A DNA stretch of 64,000 nt from Erythrobacter crassostreae (GCF_019204045.1 NZ_JAGSPC010000001.1:1550001-1614000); one strand, 5' to 3'. Shown: positions 1 through 9,155, counted from the first letter of the stretch. Translations and numbers: made by a program. Notes: generated by a model from the sequence alone, not told the origin.

Positions 1-2
1 AC

Positions 3-398
3 GGTAACCTGCTGAAAGAACGCATCGCGAGCGGCGGCGTTCAGTGCTGGCTCCTCAACACTGGCTGGACCGGCGGGAAATACGGCGTCGGCAACCGGAT
101 GCCGATCAAGGCAACCCGCGCATTGCTGAATGCAGCTCTCGACGGTGATCTGGACAACGTAGAATTCCGCAAAGACGGTAATTTCGGCTTTGAAGTGCCG
201 GTCCATGTTCCGGTTCTTGCGGAGAAGGGCATCGATCAGTCGATCCTCGATCCCCGCAGCACATGGTCTGACAAGGCCGAATACGACGCAACCGCGCATA
301 AGCTGGTGCAATTGTTCATCGATAACTTCGAAGAATTTGCTGCCCACGTTGATGAAGGCGTGCGCCAGGCAGCCCCGGCGACACCTGTCGCCGCGTAA
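3..398 (+). CDS. pckA: Phosphoenolpyruvate carboxykinase (ATP), C-terminal part
   Basis: The gene is cut by the left edge; 131 C-terminal residues are visible, read in frame from base 3. The enzyme converts oxaloacetate and ATP to phosphoenolpyruvate, CO2 and ADP in cytoplasmic gluconeogenesis. The visible stretch has the ATP-type PEPCK features LLNTGWTGG and [19 protein letters not shown] near its start, then the usual acidic-aromatic C-terminal helix region ending in a short Ala/Pro-rich tail. A strong terminator follows 24 bases after the stop, so this is the last gene of its unit. Identification rests on family motifs alone because the nucleotide-binding loop lies outside the window. Confidence 0.93.
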   Translation, partial: GNLLKERIASGGVQCWLLNTGWTGGKYGVGNRMPIKATRALLNAALDGDLDNVEFRKDGNFGFEVPVHVPVLAEKGIDQSILDPRSTWSDKAEYDATAHKLVQLFIDNFEEFAAHVDEGVRQAAPATPVAA

Positions 399-420
399 AC
401 CCCTTTCTCGGTTGGAGAGG

Positions 421-460
421 AAGCCCCGCCCGGCGTTAAGACCGGTGCGGGGCTTTTGTT
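421..460 (+). terminator. Rho-independent terminator after pckA
   Basis: AGCCCCGC pairs with GCGGGGCT across a short GC-rich loop and is followed by TTTTG. It ends the pckA transcript and sits between pckA and the oppositely oriented EEP-family gene, so it may also act on that gene. Confidence 0.85.
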
Positions 461-467
461 TCTGATG

Positions 468-1448
468 TTAGCGCTGAATATTTATAGGTCTGGGTAAGCA
501 GAAGTGTGCAAGCAAGGCACGATGATCGGAACCATTGGAGTCCATCACTTCTAAACTGCGTACAGCCACGTCGCCTTTGACCATCACCTGATCCAGTGGC
601 CAGCCAATTGGCAGCGCAAAGGAAGGAAAGGTCGGGAAAGTCCCGCGGCCGATACGTGGATCGCTCCATTCGCCCTTGTCACGAAATTCGCTTGTTGTGC
701 GAGACCACGGCACATCGTTAAAATCGCCCATCACGATTGCACCGGCGATATCACCATCGGCGATTTTCGCCGCGCGCACGATGCTGCGGTCGCGTTGCTC
801 AGTATTTTGACCGGGCAGGGGAGCTTTCGGATGCAGGCCGGTAAACCGGATCAAAGCTGTGTCGCTTGCTCGCAACAGAGAAAAGAGGGTCGGTGTGTCC
901 TCGCCTTCCTTCTCATTGAAGTCGACATCGACTGTCTGCAAACGGCTGGCAAACACTTTGCCAAATGTGTCGTCCTGTGGGTGCGTTTGCACTGTCGGAT
1001 AGTTTGAAAGCATGGGCGACAGCGCTTCAATCCACTTTTCGTCGGTTTCCGTCAGGAACAGGATGTCAGGATCATATTTATCAACCTGTTCGATTAGCGC
1101 CGAAAAGTTGGTGTTTTCCATCTTCACATTGGCCGAATAGGCGGTGAAACAGCGGTTGTCCGGTGCATCTGGGGCAAGCTCGATCTGTGTCGAAGCGAGC
1201 GATGAATATGGCCAGATGCACCAAACGTTGATGATAGCCGAAAAGCCGAGCAGCAGTGCAGTCCATCCGCGAAACCACGTTTTGGCAAGAAGGCTGCCGA
1301 TCAAGAGCGCGGTGAAGAGATAAGTCGCAGGCTCCCGCACAAGATCCAGCGCCCGCACAAACCACCAATCGGTGTGCACCAGCGAGAAGGATGTGGCCGC
1401 AGCAGCAACGATCCCGATGGTCAGAAATGTGTAGCTAACGGCTCGCAT
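468..1448 (-). CDS. Membrane-anchored endonuclease/exonuclease/phosphatase family protein
   Basis: A 326-residue protein with about three hydrophobic helices in the first 80 residues, then a periplasmic or cytoplasmic EEP-fold domain. EEP signatures in order are an Asn in YSANVK, a Glu in ILFLTETDEKW, a His in TGLHPKAP, the metal-binding Asp and Asn in VMGDFNDVPW, and the terminal SDHRALLAHF. Family members cleave phosphodiester or phosphomonoester bonds of nucleic acids, inositol phosphates or lipids; the substrate here cannot be read from sequence. The start at 1448 is preferred over the in-frame codon at 1529 because an AGAGGG ribosome site precedes it and the hydrophobic leader begins there. 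It is transcribed alone. Confidence 0.85.
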   Translation of the reverse strand: MRAVSYTFLTIGIVAAAATSFSLVHTDWWFVRALDLVREPATYLFTALLIGSLLAKTWFRGWTALLLGFSAIINVWCIWPYSSLASTQIELAPDAPDNRCFTAYSANVKMENTNFSALIEQVDKYDPDILFLTETDEKWIEALSPMLSNYPTVQTHPQDDTFGKVFASRLQTVDVDFNEKEGEDTPTLFSLLRASDTALIRFTGLHPKAPLPGQNTEQRDRSIVRAAKIADGDIAGAIVMGDFNDVPWSRTTSEFRDKGEWSDPRIGRGTFPTFPSFALPIGWPLDQVMVKGDVAVRSLEVMDSNGSDHRALLAHFCLPRPINIQR

Positions 1449-1590
1449 AATTCCCTCTTTTCTGATCAATGGTGCGAACCGGGCGAAGTTCCATTGAAAG
1501 TTTTTACAATCGTGGATTTCACAATTCACTTTATTTTGCGGCGCGCGCGATCCATCCTGCTATCTAATTAGATTATTAGGGAGAACAATT

Positions 1591-1914
1591 ATGAGCTTGC
1601 TAGACGGAATTCTGAAGAACATCGGCGGCGCACCGGATGATGTTGTCAACCTTGCCGAGAAGGTCGGTATTGATCCTGCCATGGCTGAAAAAGCGATTGC
1701 GGTGCTTGGTAAGACACACCAGCAAGACGGCGACACTGTCGAACTGGCTGCGAAAGAAACCGGTCTAGATAGCGGTGTACTGAACCAGATCGTTGAGCAG
1801 ATCGGCGGCGAAGGTTCGCTTTCAAGCTTCGCATCGATGCTGGATCAGGATGGCGACGGCAATCCGCTAAACGATATTGTCGGCATGGCATCGGGCCTTT
1901 TCGGTAAGAAATAA
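1591..1914 (+). CDS. Small DUF937-like (YidB-related) protein
   Basis: A 107-residue acidic, soluble protein with no signal peptide or membrane segment. The opening MSLLDGILKNIGG, an alternation of short helices and a Gly-rich end (GMASGLFGKK) resemble the larger DUF937 protein encoded 30 bases downstream, so the two look like a short and a long member of one family. No biochemical function is established for the family. A good ribosome site (GGGAG, 8 bases before ATG) marks the start. The pair is probably one transcript. Confidence 0.7.
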   Translation: MSLLDGILKNIGGAPDDVVNLAEKVGIDPAMAEKAIAVLGKTHQQDGDTVELAAKETGLDSGVLNQIVEQIGGEGSLSSFASMLDQDGDGNPLNDIVGMASGLFGKK

Positions 1915-1944
1915 CCAAACCAACTCAGGGACGGGGAGAGAATT

Positions 1945-2508
1945 ATGAGCCTAGGACAAATGTTGCAGCAGACCGGAGCCATCGCATCGATGGCGAAGGA
2001 ACTGGGTGTCGATGAAGCCACCGCGAAATCGGCAGCGGGCGCTCTGCTCCCCGCGATTGTTGCGGGCATGGGCCGCAGCGCAACCGGCGGCACGAGCACG
2101 CCCGATCCGCTGGGCGGCCTTGGCGGCCTTGCCGGAGCCATTCTTGGCGGCGGCAGCTCTTCTTCCTCTGGCGGCGGGCTTGGCAGTGTTCTGGCAGGCG
2201 GCCTTGGCGGCGGTCTTCTCGACGCTGTGCTGGGTAACGATCCTACGCCAAGTCAGCCGGGCAACGACATCCTCGGCAATATCTTTGGCAGCAAAGATGT
2301 CAGCCGTTCGGTCGCAGGTGAAGTCGCTGCGATGACCGGCTTGGATGAAGGCATGCTCAAGAAAATGCTCCCGATCCTCGCCATGGCAGTTGCTGGCTAT
2401 ATGGCCAAGCAAGTGACCGGCGGCAGTGCGCCCGCAGGCGGATCGTCGGGCGGAAACCCGCTTGGCGGAATTCTCGGGTCAATTGTCAGCGGCATGATGA
2501 AACGCTGA
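1945..2508 (+). CDS. DUF937 domain protein
   Basis: A 187-residue protein of the DUF937 (YidB-like) family, function unknown. The N-terminal helical part (MSLGQMLQQTGAIASMAKEL) and the segment GALLPAIVAGMGR fit the family; the middle is Gly/Ser low-complexity with many GGLGG steps, and the C-terminal part carries another helical repeat ending GGILGSIVSGMMKR. The ribosome site GGGGAGAG lies just before ATG. Base composition of the Gly-rich centre is skewed but codon use otherwise matches the neighbours. It follows a smaller paralogue-like gene. Confidence 0.8.
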   Translation: MSLGQMLQQTGAIASMAKELGVDEATAKSAAGALLPAIVAGMGRSATGGTSTPDPLGGLGGLAGAILGGGSSSSSGGGLGSVLAGGLGGGLLDAVLGNDPTPSQPGNDILGNIFGSKDVSRSVAGEVAAMTGLDEGMLKKMLPILAMAVAGYMAKQVTGGSAPAGGSSGGNPLGGILGSIVSGMMKR

Positions 2509-2524
2509 ACCGGTCACAATAGAG

Positions 2525-3388
2525 ATGCGCCTTAAGCTACAATTTTGGGCCATTCTCGCAGCCTGCACACTTTCGGCGTTCGGGGAGCAACCCTCGAACG
2601 CCCAAGTGCAGGAACAAAGCGCGGCTGAAAGTCAACAGCAGGCACAAACGACCGAGGAACCAGCCTATCCCGGGCCAGTTGTCTATCAGCCTAAAGTTGT
2701 CGCAAGATATCCGCACGATCCGGCCGCCTTCACGCAAGGGCTGCTGTGGCATTCCGGCGCGCTTTACGAAAGCACGGGTCGGGTCGGGCAATCCGATGTG
2801 CGTAAGGTTGATCTTGAGACCGGCAAAATTCTCGCCCGGAGGCCTATTCCTGCGGATCAGTTCGGTGAAGGCATTGCGATTTGGGACGATGAATTCATCA
2901 GCCTCACATGGCAGGCCGGGGCGATCCATCGCTGGTCGATGGCGGATTTATCCCTGATCGCCTCCACCGATCGCTTTCCGTTCGAAGGGTGGGGCATCAC
3001 CACAGTTGAAGACGGACTGATATTCTCCGACGGCAGCGCCAATCTGCGTGTGATCGATCCCGAAAACTACGGCGTAGAGCGCACCATTCCGGTGACGCTG
3101 AATAGTAGGCCGCTGTCCCAGCTAAACGAGCTGGAGATGATAGACGGACTGGTGTTCGCCAATATCTGGCAAACCCCGTACATAGTTGCGATTGATCCCG
3201 CCGACGGGGTGGTGCGCAAACTGATCGATTTTCGCACCGTCATCAATGAAGTGCAGGCGACGGAATTTGGCGCGGTGTTGAATGGCATTGCGTGGGATGC
3301 AGAAAACAGGCGTTTGTTCGTCACTGGCAAGCTGTGGCCCACCCTGTTCGAGGTAGAGCTGATCAAGACCGACGCGCGTATACGCTAG
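2525..3388 (+). CDS. Glutamine cyclotransferase (glutaminyl-peptide cyclase), secreted
   Basis: A 287-residue plant-type glutaminyl cyclase, which converts N-terminal Gln of peptides to pyroglutamate. A Sec signal peptide occupies about residues 1-26. The five-bladed propeller core shows family motifs YPHDPAAFTQGLLW, LYESTGRVGQSDVRK, WGITTVEDGLIFSDG, LNELEMIDG and LNGIAWDAENRRLFVTGK in the expected order. The protein is probably periplasmic. It starts 16 bases after the DUF937 gene and could be read from the same message. It converges on the next gene, with a short hairpin between them. Confidence 0.9.
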   Translation: MRLKLQFWAILAACTLSAFGEQPSNAQVQEQSAAESQQQAQTTEEPAYPGPVVYQPKVVARYPHDPAAFTQGLLWHSGALYESTGRVGQSDVRKVDLETGKILARRPIPADQFGEGIAIWDDEFISLTWQAGAIHRWSMADLSLIASTDRFPFEGWGITTVEDGLIFSDGSANLRVIDPENYGVERTIPVTLNSRPLSQLNELEMIDGLVFANIWQTPYIVAIDPADGVVRKLIDFRTVINEVQATEFGAVLNGIAWDAENRRLFVTGKLWPTLFEVELIKTDARIR

Positions 3389-3400
3389 TTTGCGCGCCGC

Positions 3401-3425
3401 GATGCCTTTCAATCTGCGAGGCATC
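3401..3425. terminator. Hairpin between convergent genes
   Basis: GATGCCT and AGGCATC form a perfect 7-base-pair stem with an 11-base loop in the gap between two converging genes. There is no T-run on either side, so a role in termination or transcript end protection is a guess. Confidence 0.35.
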
Positions 3426-3485
3426 ACCGAGTCGATCGTCAGGGAAAGATGAAACGTCAAAAGCCCAATAAGAAGGCTTGCGAGC

Positions 3486-5057
3486 CTATTCCTCGATAAA
3501 ATATGTTGAAATTGCGGCTTGCACCGGAATTGCCTGACCTTCCGGCTTATCTGACAGATACGCTAGAAGACTGCGAACTTGCTCGGCCTTCCCGCCCCCA
3601 TGGGGATTGCTGGCCAGCGGTTGAAGTGCAGATCTTGCATCGGCGATGCGTCCGTCGTTCATGTGCATCATTCCGGTGATGAGCCACAGCTCTTCGTCGA
3701 AAGCTGCAAGCTCGGCGGCCCTGACCAAGGCGTTTTTGGCGTCACTGCTCGGGTCAATGCCGCGTTCTGCATCCAGACGGTACTGATAGATGAGGGGCAT
3801 TATATGCGCTTCCTCAATCTCGGCCAAACCGGTCATGGCCTCCATCGCGCGCAGATAGGCTACATCTTTCTGCGCAGCGTCCGAGACGCCGCGAGCCTTA
3901 CGAAATCCGGCGAGGCCTTTGTACAGATACGCGTCCACTCGTTTGGGGTCGATGGCCAGAGCCTGGTTTGCAGCGGCAATCGCCGCGTCGTCGTTTTCGG
4001 CGTCGAATTCAGCTTTGGCCAACATGGCCAAGACGGCCGGATTATCCGAAAAGTCGGCTGCAATTGCGCGTGCCTCTGCGGCCAGATCCGTGGCATCTTG
4101 ACCAGCAACGCCGCGCTCCGAGCGAATCCGGACATTCATCACCGCAGCTTCACCGTAATCCAGTCGCCGCAAAACAACGGCGCCAACATCGATTTCGTCG
4201 GAGCTGACGACATAACTCTGGCGGCTGCGGCTGCGATAATGAAAATTCAGTTGCCGTTCGAGCACACCGAAATCTCCGAAGATATTCTGCGCTGCCTCGG
4301 GCGAAGGGGTGCCTTTAAGCACTTCGAGCCAGTATTGCCGCAGTTGGCCCGAACGGCTCTCATCCATCGAAAGGTAATGATAGAGAAGCCAGCTGCGTCC
4401 ATAGAACGAATCCTTTGCTTTGTTCTGCCATCCGCTGAGGGTCTGCCAATCAAGTCCGAATACTTCGCGAACCGGTGTCATTTCCTCCTCTTTCCAAAAG
4501 ATTGTGGAATCCCGGTGTGAAGATGCCAGACCTAAAAGAACGGAGCCGTCGTCGCGGAAACGTGCCGCAGAAAAGAACTCTGCCGCACCTTCGTTCATCC
4601 ACAGCGGCATCGCAAAACGGTCGGTCGAGCTGAGGAAGTGATGCGCATATTCATGAAGCAAGACCACGCTGGACAGGTCAGGACGGCCTTCTTTGTTGCG
4701 GATGTCCTGCACAAAAGCGACGCTGCCGTCTGTGCGCGGGATATAGAATCCGGCGATACTGTTTGACCCGGCAAGCTTCCTCACTTCGCCAAGAGAGCCA
4801 ACGGCATAAACTGATATGCGGTTCGAAGGACTAGGTTTTTCGACGGCGCGGCCGGTGAAGTGTTCCATCGCGCCATGGTACCGTTCAAGATTTTCGGCGT
4901 ATCTCCGCAGTTCTTCCTCGTCGTCATCTGCAAAGATGATGAAATGATCGGAGGATGCTTCGTACCAATCGGCCTTTGCCGGCTGGGCCAGAAATAGCGC
5001 GGCGATAATTGGACAGACTGCCGTCAAAAAACCGGATTTCAAACTGCTTGCTCCCAA
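3486..5057 (-). CDS. Secreted HExxH peptidase-like protein with TPR-like C-terminus
   Basis: A 523-residue exported protein; residues 1-29 form a signal peptide ending PAKA. Around residues 140-165 it has HEYAHH followed by WMNEGAAEFF, the HExxH plus downstream NEGxAE arrangement of gluzincin metallopeptidases, so zinc-dependent proteolysis is likely but unproven. The C-terminal third is alpha-helical with repeated Ala-rich helices (ANQALAIDPKRVDAYLYKG) typical of tetratricopeptide repeats, suggesting a binding platform. No family name with known function was recognised. The gene stands alone, 59 bases from the end of the downstream-facing fusion gene. Confidence 0.75.
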   Translation of the reverse strand: MGASSLKSGFLTAVCPIIAALFLAQPAKADWYEASSDHFIIFADDDEEELRRYAENLERYHGAMEHFTGRAVEKPSPSNRISVYAVGSLGEVRKLAGSNSIAGFYIPRTDGSVAFVQDIRNKEGRPDLSSVVLLHEYAHHFLSSTDRFAMPLWMNEGAAEFFSAARFRDDGSVLLGLASSHRDSTIFWKEEEMTPVREVFGLDWQTLSGWQNKAKDSFYGRSWLLYHYLSMDESRSGQLRQYWLEVLKGTPSPEAAQNIFGDFGVLERQLNFHYRSRSRQSYVVSSDEIDVGAVVLRRLDYGEAAVMNVRIRSERGVAGQDATDLAAEARAIAADFSDNPAVLAMLAKAEFDAENDDAAIAAANQALAIDPKRVDAYLYKGLAGFRKARGVSDAAQKDVAYLRAMEAMTGLAEIEEAHIMPLIYQYRLDAERGIDPSSDAKNALVRAAELAAFDEELWLITGMMHMNDGRIADARSALQPLASNPHGGGKAEQVRSLLAYLSDKPEGQAIPVQAAISTYFIEE

Positions 5058-5116
5058 AGATCAAAGGAGATGATGGCGAGAACGAATTGAAATTGCAACG
5101 AAACTCGAAAGCTCGT

Positions 5117-6733
5117 CTATTCTTTCAGGCTATCCAGATAGGTCCAGATGCGGCTGACAACCACTGACCCTTCGCCAACGGCGCTGGCCACGCGCTTCAC
5201 CGATCCGCTGCGGACATCGCCGACTGCGAAAATGCCGTCTGTGCCCGTTTCAAACGGAGTTTCACGGCCAACGCAGGCACCCGTCAGAACAAAGCCTTTG
5301 TCATCGGTTTCGACCAAGCCGGATAGCCAATCCGTGTTGGGTGCAGCCCCGATCATGATGAACAGGGCAGACGTGTCGTGGCGCGTTTCACCCTCGGGTG
5401 TCTTAAATGTGATCCCGTTTAGCCAGTCATCCCCGTGCAGCTCGCTGATTTGCGTGTGGTAGTGAATGGTCACTTTGGGATCGGCTTCGAGGCGGCTGGA
5501 TAGGTAGCTCGACATAGAAGCGGCCAGCGATCCTGAGCGCACGACCAGATGCACGTGCTTTGCGCTGCGTGACAGGTACATGGCGGCTTGCCCGGCAGAA
5601 TTGCCGCCGCCGATGACGACCGCTTCTGTGTTGGCGCAAAAGCGCGCTTCCATTTCGGTGGCGGAGTAAAACACGCCCGCACCTTCGAGCTCTTCCAGCT
5701 TCTCTATCGGCAGTCGTCGGTATTGCACGCCGGTGCTCACGAGAATGGCTTTCGCGCAAATCTGATCGCCGTCATCCAAAGTCGCGCAGAACGATCCGTC
5801 TTCGCGCTTTTCCAACCCTTTGACGCGGCGAGGCATCACAAAGCGGGTGCCGAATTTCATCGCCTGTATCTGTCCGCGCCATGTCAGATCGGTGCCGCTG
5901 ATACCGGTCGGGAAACCCATGTAGTTTTCGATCCGGCTGGATGTGCCAGCTTGCCCGCCGATGGCTGTGTCTTCGATAACAAGCGCGTCCAGCCCTTCCG
6001 AACCGGCATAGACCGCCGCCGCGACACCGGCTGGGCCGCCGCCCACGATCAGCAAATCAAAATCGCGCTGTGAACAGATATTGAGGTCAAGGCCGAGATA
6101 TTGGGCCACTTTGCGCGGCGTCGGATCGTCCATTTTTTGGTCTGTGCCAAGCATCACGGATGGTTGATGGCCCGTGAGGTCACAGACTTTTGCGGTTTCC
6201 GCATCGCGCGCATCCATATCGAAGCTTTGGAACGGGATGCGATTGCGCGACATAAACTGTTCGACCGCTTGAACCTTTGGATCACGATCCGCGCCGATTA
6301 TCGTCACGGCAGAGTTGCGCAGCTCGAACTGTTTGCGGCGGCGGGCTGCAAAGACGGTGATGATGTGATCGGACAATTCGGGGATGCGGCTCATCAAATC
6401 GAGCATCGCCGCACGCGGTGCCTCGATCACGCGGGTGTCTTTGGCCGCGCGCATCTTGAGGTAATGCACGCCGGCGTTCAGAAAACCGATCTCGCCCATA
6501 AACTGGGTCGGGCCGAGGCTGGATTCCATCAGGCGCTCGCCCGATTTTGGATCGACAACCTCGATCTCCCCTTCGAGCACGTAGACGAATGTGTCCATCG
6601 GATCGCCCAAGTCGGATACAATGGTGCCAGCGGTGTAGGTCTTTTCCTCACCGATCTCGCAAATCGCATCGACATGAGCATCGGCCAGCGGAACACGCCG
6701 CATGGTTTCGAGATCTTGTCCAAGCTGTTCCAC
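5117..6733 (-). CDS. Cyclic-nucleotide-binding domain fused to thioredoxin-reductase-like flavoprotein
   Basis: A 538-residue cytoplasmic fusion. Residues about 15-130 are a CRP-type cyclic-nucleotide-binding domain (GTIVSDLGDPMDTFVYVLEG, FMGEIGFLNAGVH). Residues about 140-215 look like a thioredoxin or glutaredoxin fold without a CxxC. From about 220 a two-dinucleotide-domain flavoprotein follows: FAD site GGGPAGVAAA, GQAG, NAD(P)H site VIGGGNSAGQAAM and the terminal GIFAVGDVRSG. Where classical thioredoxin reductase carries CATC before the second GxGxxG, this protein has YSATEMEA, so the redox-active disulfide is missing. GTG is the start, with AGGAG 7 bases upstream. It may be a nucleotide-gated NAD(P)H oxidoreductase of unknown acceptor. 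Confidence 0.88.
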   Translation of the reverse strand: MEQLGQDLETMRRVPLADAHVDAICEIGEEKTYTAGTIVSDLGDPMDTFVYVLEGEIEVVDPKSGERLMESSLGPTQFMGEIGFLNAGVHYLKMRAAKDTRVIEAPRAAMLDLMSRIPELSDHIITVFAARRRKQFELRNSAVTIIGADRDPKVQAVEQFMSRNRIPFQSFDMDARDAETAKVCDLTGHQPSVMLGTDQKMDDPTPRKVAQYLGLDLNICSQRDFDLLIVGGGPAGVAAAVYAGSEGLDALVIEDTAIGGQAGTSSRIENYMGFPTGISGTDLTWRGQIQAMKFGTRFVMPRRVKGLEKREDGSFCATLDDGDQICAKAILVSTGVQYRRLPIEKLEELEGAGVFYSATEMEARFCANTEAVVIGGGNSAGQAAMYLSRSAKHVHLVVRSGSLAASMSSYLSSRLEADPKVTIHYHTQISELHGDDWLNGITFKTPEGETRHDTSALFIMIGAAPNTDWLSGLVETDDKGFVLTGACVGRETPFETGTDGIFAVGDVRSGSVKRVASAVGEGSVVVSRIWTYLDSLKE

Positions 6734-6771
6734 GCGCGTCTCCTATTAAAACCGATTGACGCTATGTGGGG

Positions 6772-8613
6772 TTAGGCAACCGCCCCTGCAATGTAGCGGC
6801 TCACTGTCTTGTCCACGACATCCAGCGGAGCATTGCCGCCAAGTATGACAGCCGTGTTGAAAGCTTTGAAGTCGTAGGCATCGCCAAGCTCAGCCTCTGC
6901 CCGCGCGCGCTGGCGCACAATCTCGCTGTGGCCGATCTTGTAAGAGCATGCCTGTCCGGGCCAGCTGCAATAGCGGTCAACTTCGCCAGCGACTTCTTCC
7001 GCCTTCGATCCGTTGCGCTCGATAAAGAACTGGTTCGCCTGTTCGCGGGTCCAGCGTTTGGAATGCAGGCCGGTGTCCACCACAAGGCGGCAGGCTCGGA
7101 AGGCGAGGCTCTGCAGATAACCGAGCTTACCCACCTTGAAATCGTCATACGCGCCAAGCTCATCCGCGAGCTGCTCCCCGTACAGCGCCCAGCCTTCGGA
7201 GAACGCGCCAAAGGCAAGGATTGAACGGATCAGCGGCAGGCGGTTTGAATATTCGCCTTCCCAAACATGGCCCGGAATAGATTCGTGATAGGTCAGATCG
7301 GCGAGGTCATATTTGCGGTGCAGTTCGGTGTCGCGCAGATTGATCCAGAACCGGCCCGGAATTTTACCATCTTTGCTTCCTGCGCCGCCATAGGCGCCCG
7401 GCGCACCGGCTTCTTCGTTGATCGGGATGCGGACGACTTCCATGTTCGGATCGACCAGCTCGTTAAACGCGCGCGGCATTTGCGCTTTGATCCATTCGAT
7501 GCGTTCATCGATGAAGTCGAAAATCTCTTGTCGGCCCGGATCGCCTGCCGCAAATTTGTAGCGCGGATCATCGCCGAGCGCCTGCATGCGCTCACCCACT
7601 GTGCCGCTGGTGTAGCCGATTTCCTGAAGGATCGGGTCCATCCGGCCATGCAGTTCATCAAGCTCATCGAGGCCCTGTTGGTGGATTTCATCCGGTGAAA
7701 GCGAAGTTGTGGTCGATGCGCTGGTTGACCATGCATACCACTCATCGCCATCGGGCTGTGCCCACATTCCGGCATCTGATTTTGCTTCTGCGCGTTGAGA
7801 CTTGAGCTCTTCGAGTTGACGCTGAAGCGCGGGTAGCAGGCCATCATTGACCAGCTGAGCCGCCTGATCGGTCGCTTCATTCGCCGCGCCGACATCTGAT
7901 GCTGCAAGCGGGGCGGTGTAAGCGCCGCCATTGTTCGCTGCATCCGCAATATTCGATTCCATCTGCGCGATAGTCTTGTCGAGCAAGAAGTCAGGCGGGA
8001 TAACGCCGTGCGCGCGGGTCGCCTTCATCGTTTCCGTTTCGGCGTCAAGGATGCCCTGAACCTCACCTAGGCGCGAAAGGTAAAAGCCGACATCTTCCTC
8101 GCTGCGCACGGGCTGGGTTGATCCAAAGAAACGCGGCATGTCGATATAGCTGCCGACATTCTGGATCACGGAATAGGGCGCGTTGCGCCAGCTGCCCACG
8201 GCGACCTCTCCGTAAGGCAGGTTCATGCCTTCGACCGCTTTGTCAAAAGCGCTCTCGACGACATCAAAGCCGACCTGCTGGTCTGGCGTCAGGCTGTCTT
8301 TGGGATAGTCACGTGCTTCATCGCGCAGCCGTGTGAGGGTCGCTTTGTACTTCTCGCGACCTTCTGCTCCGGGAGTTCCGAATGTGCCGCGCCATGCGGC
8401 GTAATCGCCCGTGTCCACGCCAAGGCCGGTTGCGCGGCCCGGTTCATGCTCCAGCATGTCATACCCGATCTTTTCGAGCATCGCATCGGGGGCAAGCGCA
8501 GGGGCGCTGTTGCCGAGCATATCTGAGCAACCAGGAATAAGCGCCAAAGCAGAAACGCCGCCAAGCCCTTTAAGAGCGTGGCGGCGTGTGAGCGTAAAGT
8601 TTGTGTCAGTCAT
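6772..8613 (-). CDS. DUF885 family Tat-exported lipoprotein
   Basis: A 613-residue DUF885 protein. The N-terminus has the twin-arginine pattern LTRRHALKG and then a lipobox-like LIPGC, so it is probably exported folded and lipid-anchored. The family resembles zinc carboxypeptidases of the M32-like clan; the signature YHESIPGHVWEG is present near residue 430, and AFSEGWALYGEQLADELG follows about 30 residues later, together giving the expected His, His and Glu metal ligands. Substrate is unknown. The start at 8613 puts RR within 12 residues of Met; the longer reading from 8649 would bury the signal. Confidence 0.87.
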   Translation of the reverse strand: MTDTNFTLTRRHALKGLGGVSALALIPGCSDMLGNSAPALAPDAMLEKIGYDMLEHEPGRATGLGVDTGDYAAWRGTFGTPGAEGREKYKATLTRLRDEARDYPKDSLTPDQQVGFDVVESAFDKAVEGMNLPYGEVAVGSWRNAPYSVIQNVGSYIDMPRFFGSTQPVRSEEDVGFYLSRLGEVQGILDAETETMKATRAHGVIPPDFLLDKTIAQMESNIADAANNGGAYTAPLAASDVGAANEATDQAAQLVNDGLLPALQRQLEELKSQRAEAKSDAGMWAQPDGDEWYAWSTSASTTTSLSPDEIHQQGLDELDELHGRMDPILQEIGYTSGTVGERMQALGDDPRYKFAAGDPGRQEIFDFIDERIEWIKAQMPRAFNELVDPNMEVVRIPINEEAGAPGAYGGAGSKDGKIPGRFWINLRDTELHRKYDLADLTYHESIPGHVWEGEYSNRLPLIRSILAFGAFSEGWALYGEQLADELGAYDDFKVGKLGYLQSLAFRACRLVVDTGLHSKRWTREQANQFFIERNGSKAEEVAGEVDRYCSWPGQACSYKIGHSEIVRQRARAEAELGDAYDFKAFNTAVILGGNAPLDVVDKTVSRYIAGAVA

Positions 8614-8662
8614 GGCGCATGGGTGTACCCCGCGCCGTTCCACTGTCAAACCCGTATTGAAA

Positions 8663-9022
8663 TTAGCCCTTCATATCGTCTGGAACGATACCGCCAGCTT
8701 TGCCAATTGCGGCCATTACGTCGGCGTGCAGCTTGATATTGTCTTCGGCGCTGCCGGAATAACTGGCGTTGCCCATTTCCTGAGCCAGTTCCTTGCGATT
8801 CTCATAGCTCGGATCGATTTTTACGAGCTTCATCAAATCGACGATCGATGATTTCCAATTCAGGCCGTCTGCGCCCGGTATATTGGCAATCCGCTGTTCG
8901 ACTTCTTCCGTTGTGATGGCGGCGCGTTCTTTCGGGCCGGTTGTCGCGGTTGGCTTTGCTTCGGTCTTTTCTTCTTCGTCAGAGCCGAAAATTGCACCTT
9001 TGATTGAACTGAAAATTCCCAT
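8663..9022 (-). CDS. DUF3597 protein
   Basis: A 119-residue cytoplasmic protein of family DUF3597, function unknown. It opens MGIFSSIKGAIFG, then has a charged Glu/Lys-rich linker to about residue 40, then a helical domain containing LNWKSSIVDLMKLVKID and the Gly-poor end of the family. GGAGGA lies 5 bases before the ATG at 9022 and fixes the start. It is encoded 49 bases upstream of the DUF885 gene on the same strand and could share its transcript. Confidence 0.85.
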   Translation of the reverse strand: MGIFSSIKGAIFGSDEEEKTEAKPTATTGPKERAAITTEEVEQRIANIPGADGLNWKSSIVDLMKLVKIDPSYENRKELAQEMGNASYSGSAEDNIKLHADVMAAIGKAGGIVPDDMKG

Positions 9023-9155
9023 GTGATCCTCCATTTATGGTCAAAACAGGCCCGATCCGTTTGCCGGATCAAACTCTTGCCGCCATGATGGTGGGAGTCT
9101 GTTACATACGCAAGCACTAGCGTTAGCGTATTTGTAAAATGGGGTATTCGCCGCG

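Noticed and set aside
3579..4520. 313-residue plus-strand open frame
   Set aside because: Opposite the secreted HExxH protein; no ribosome site or family motif.
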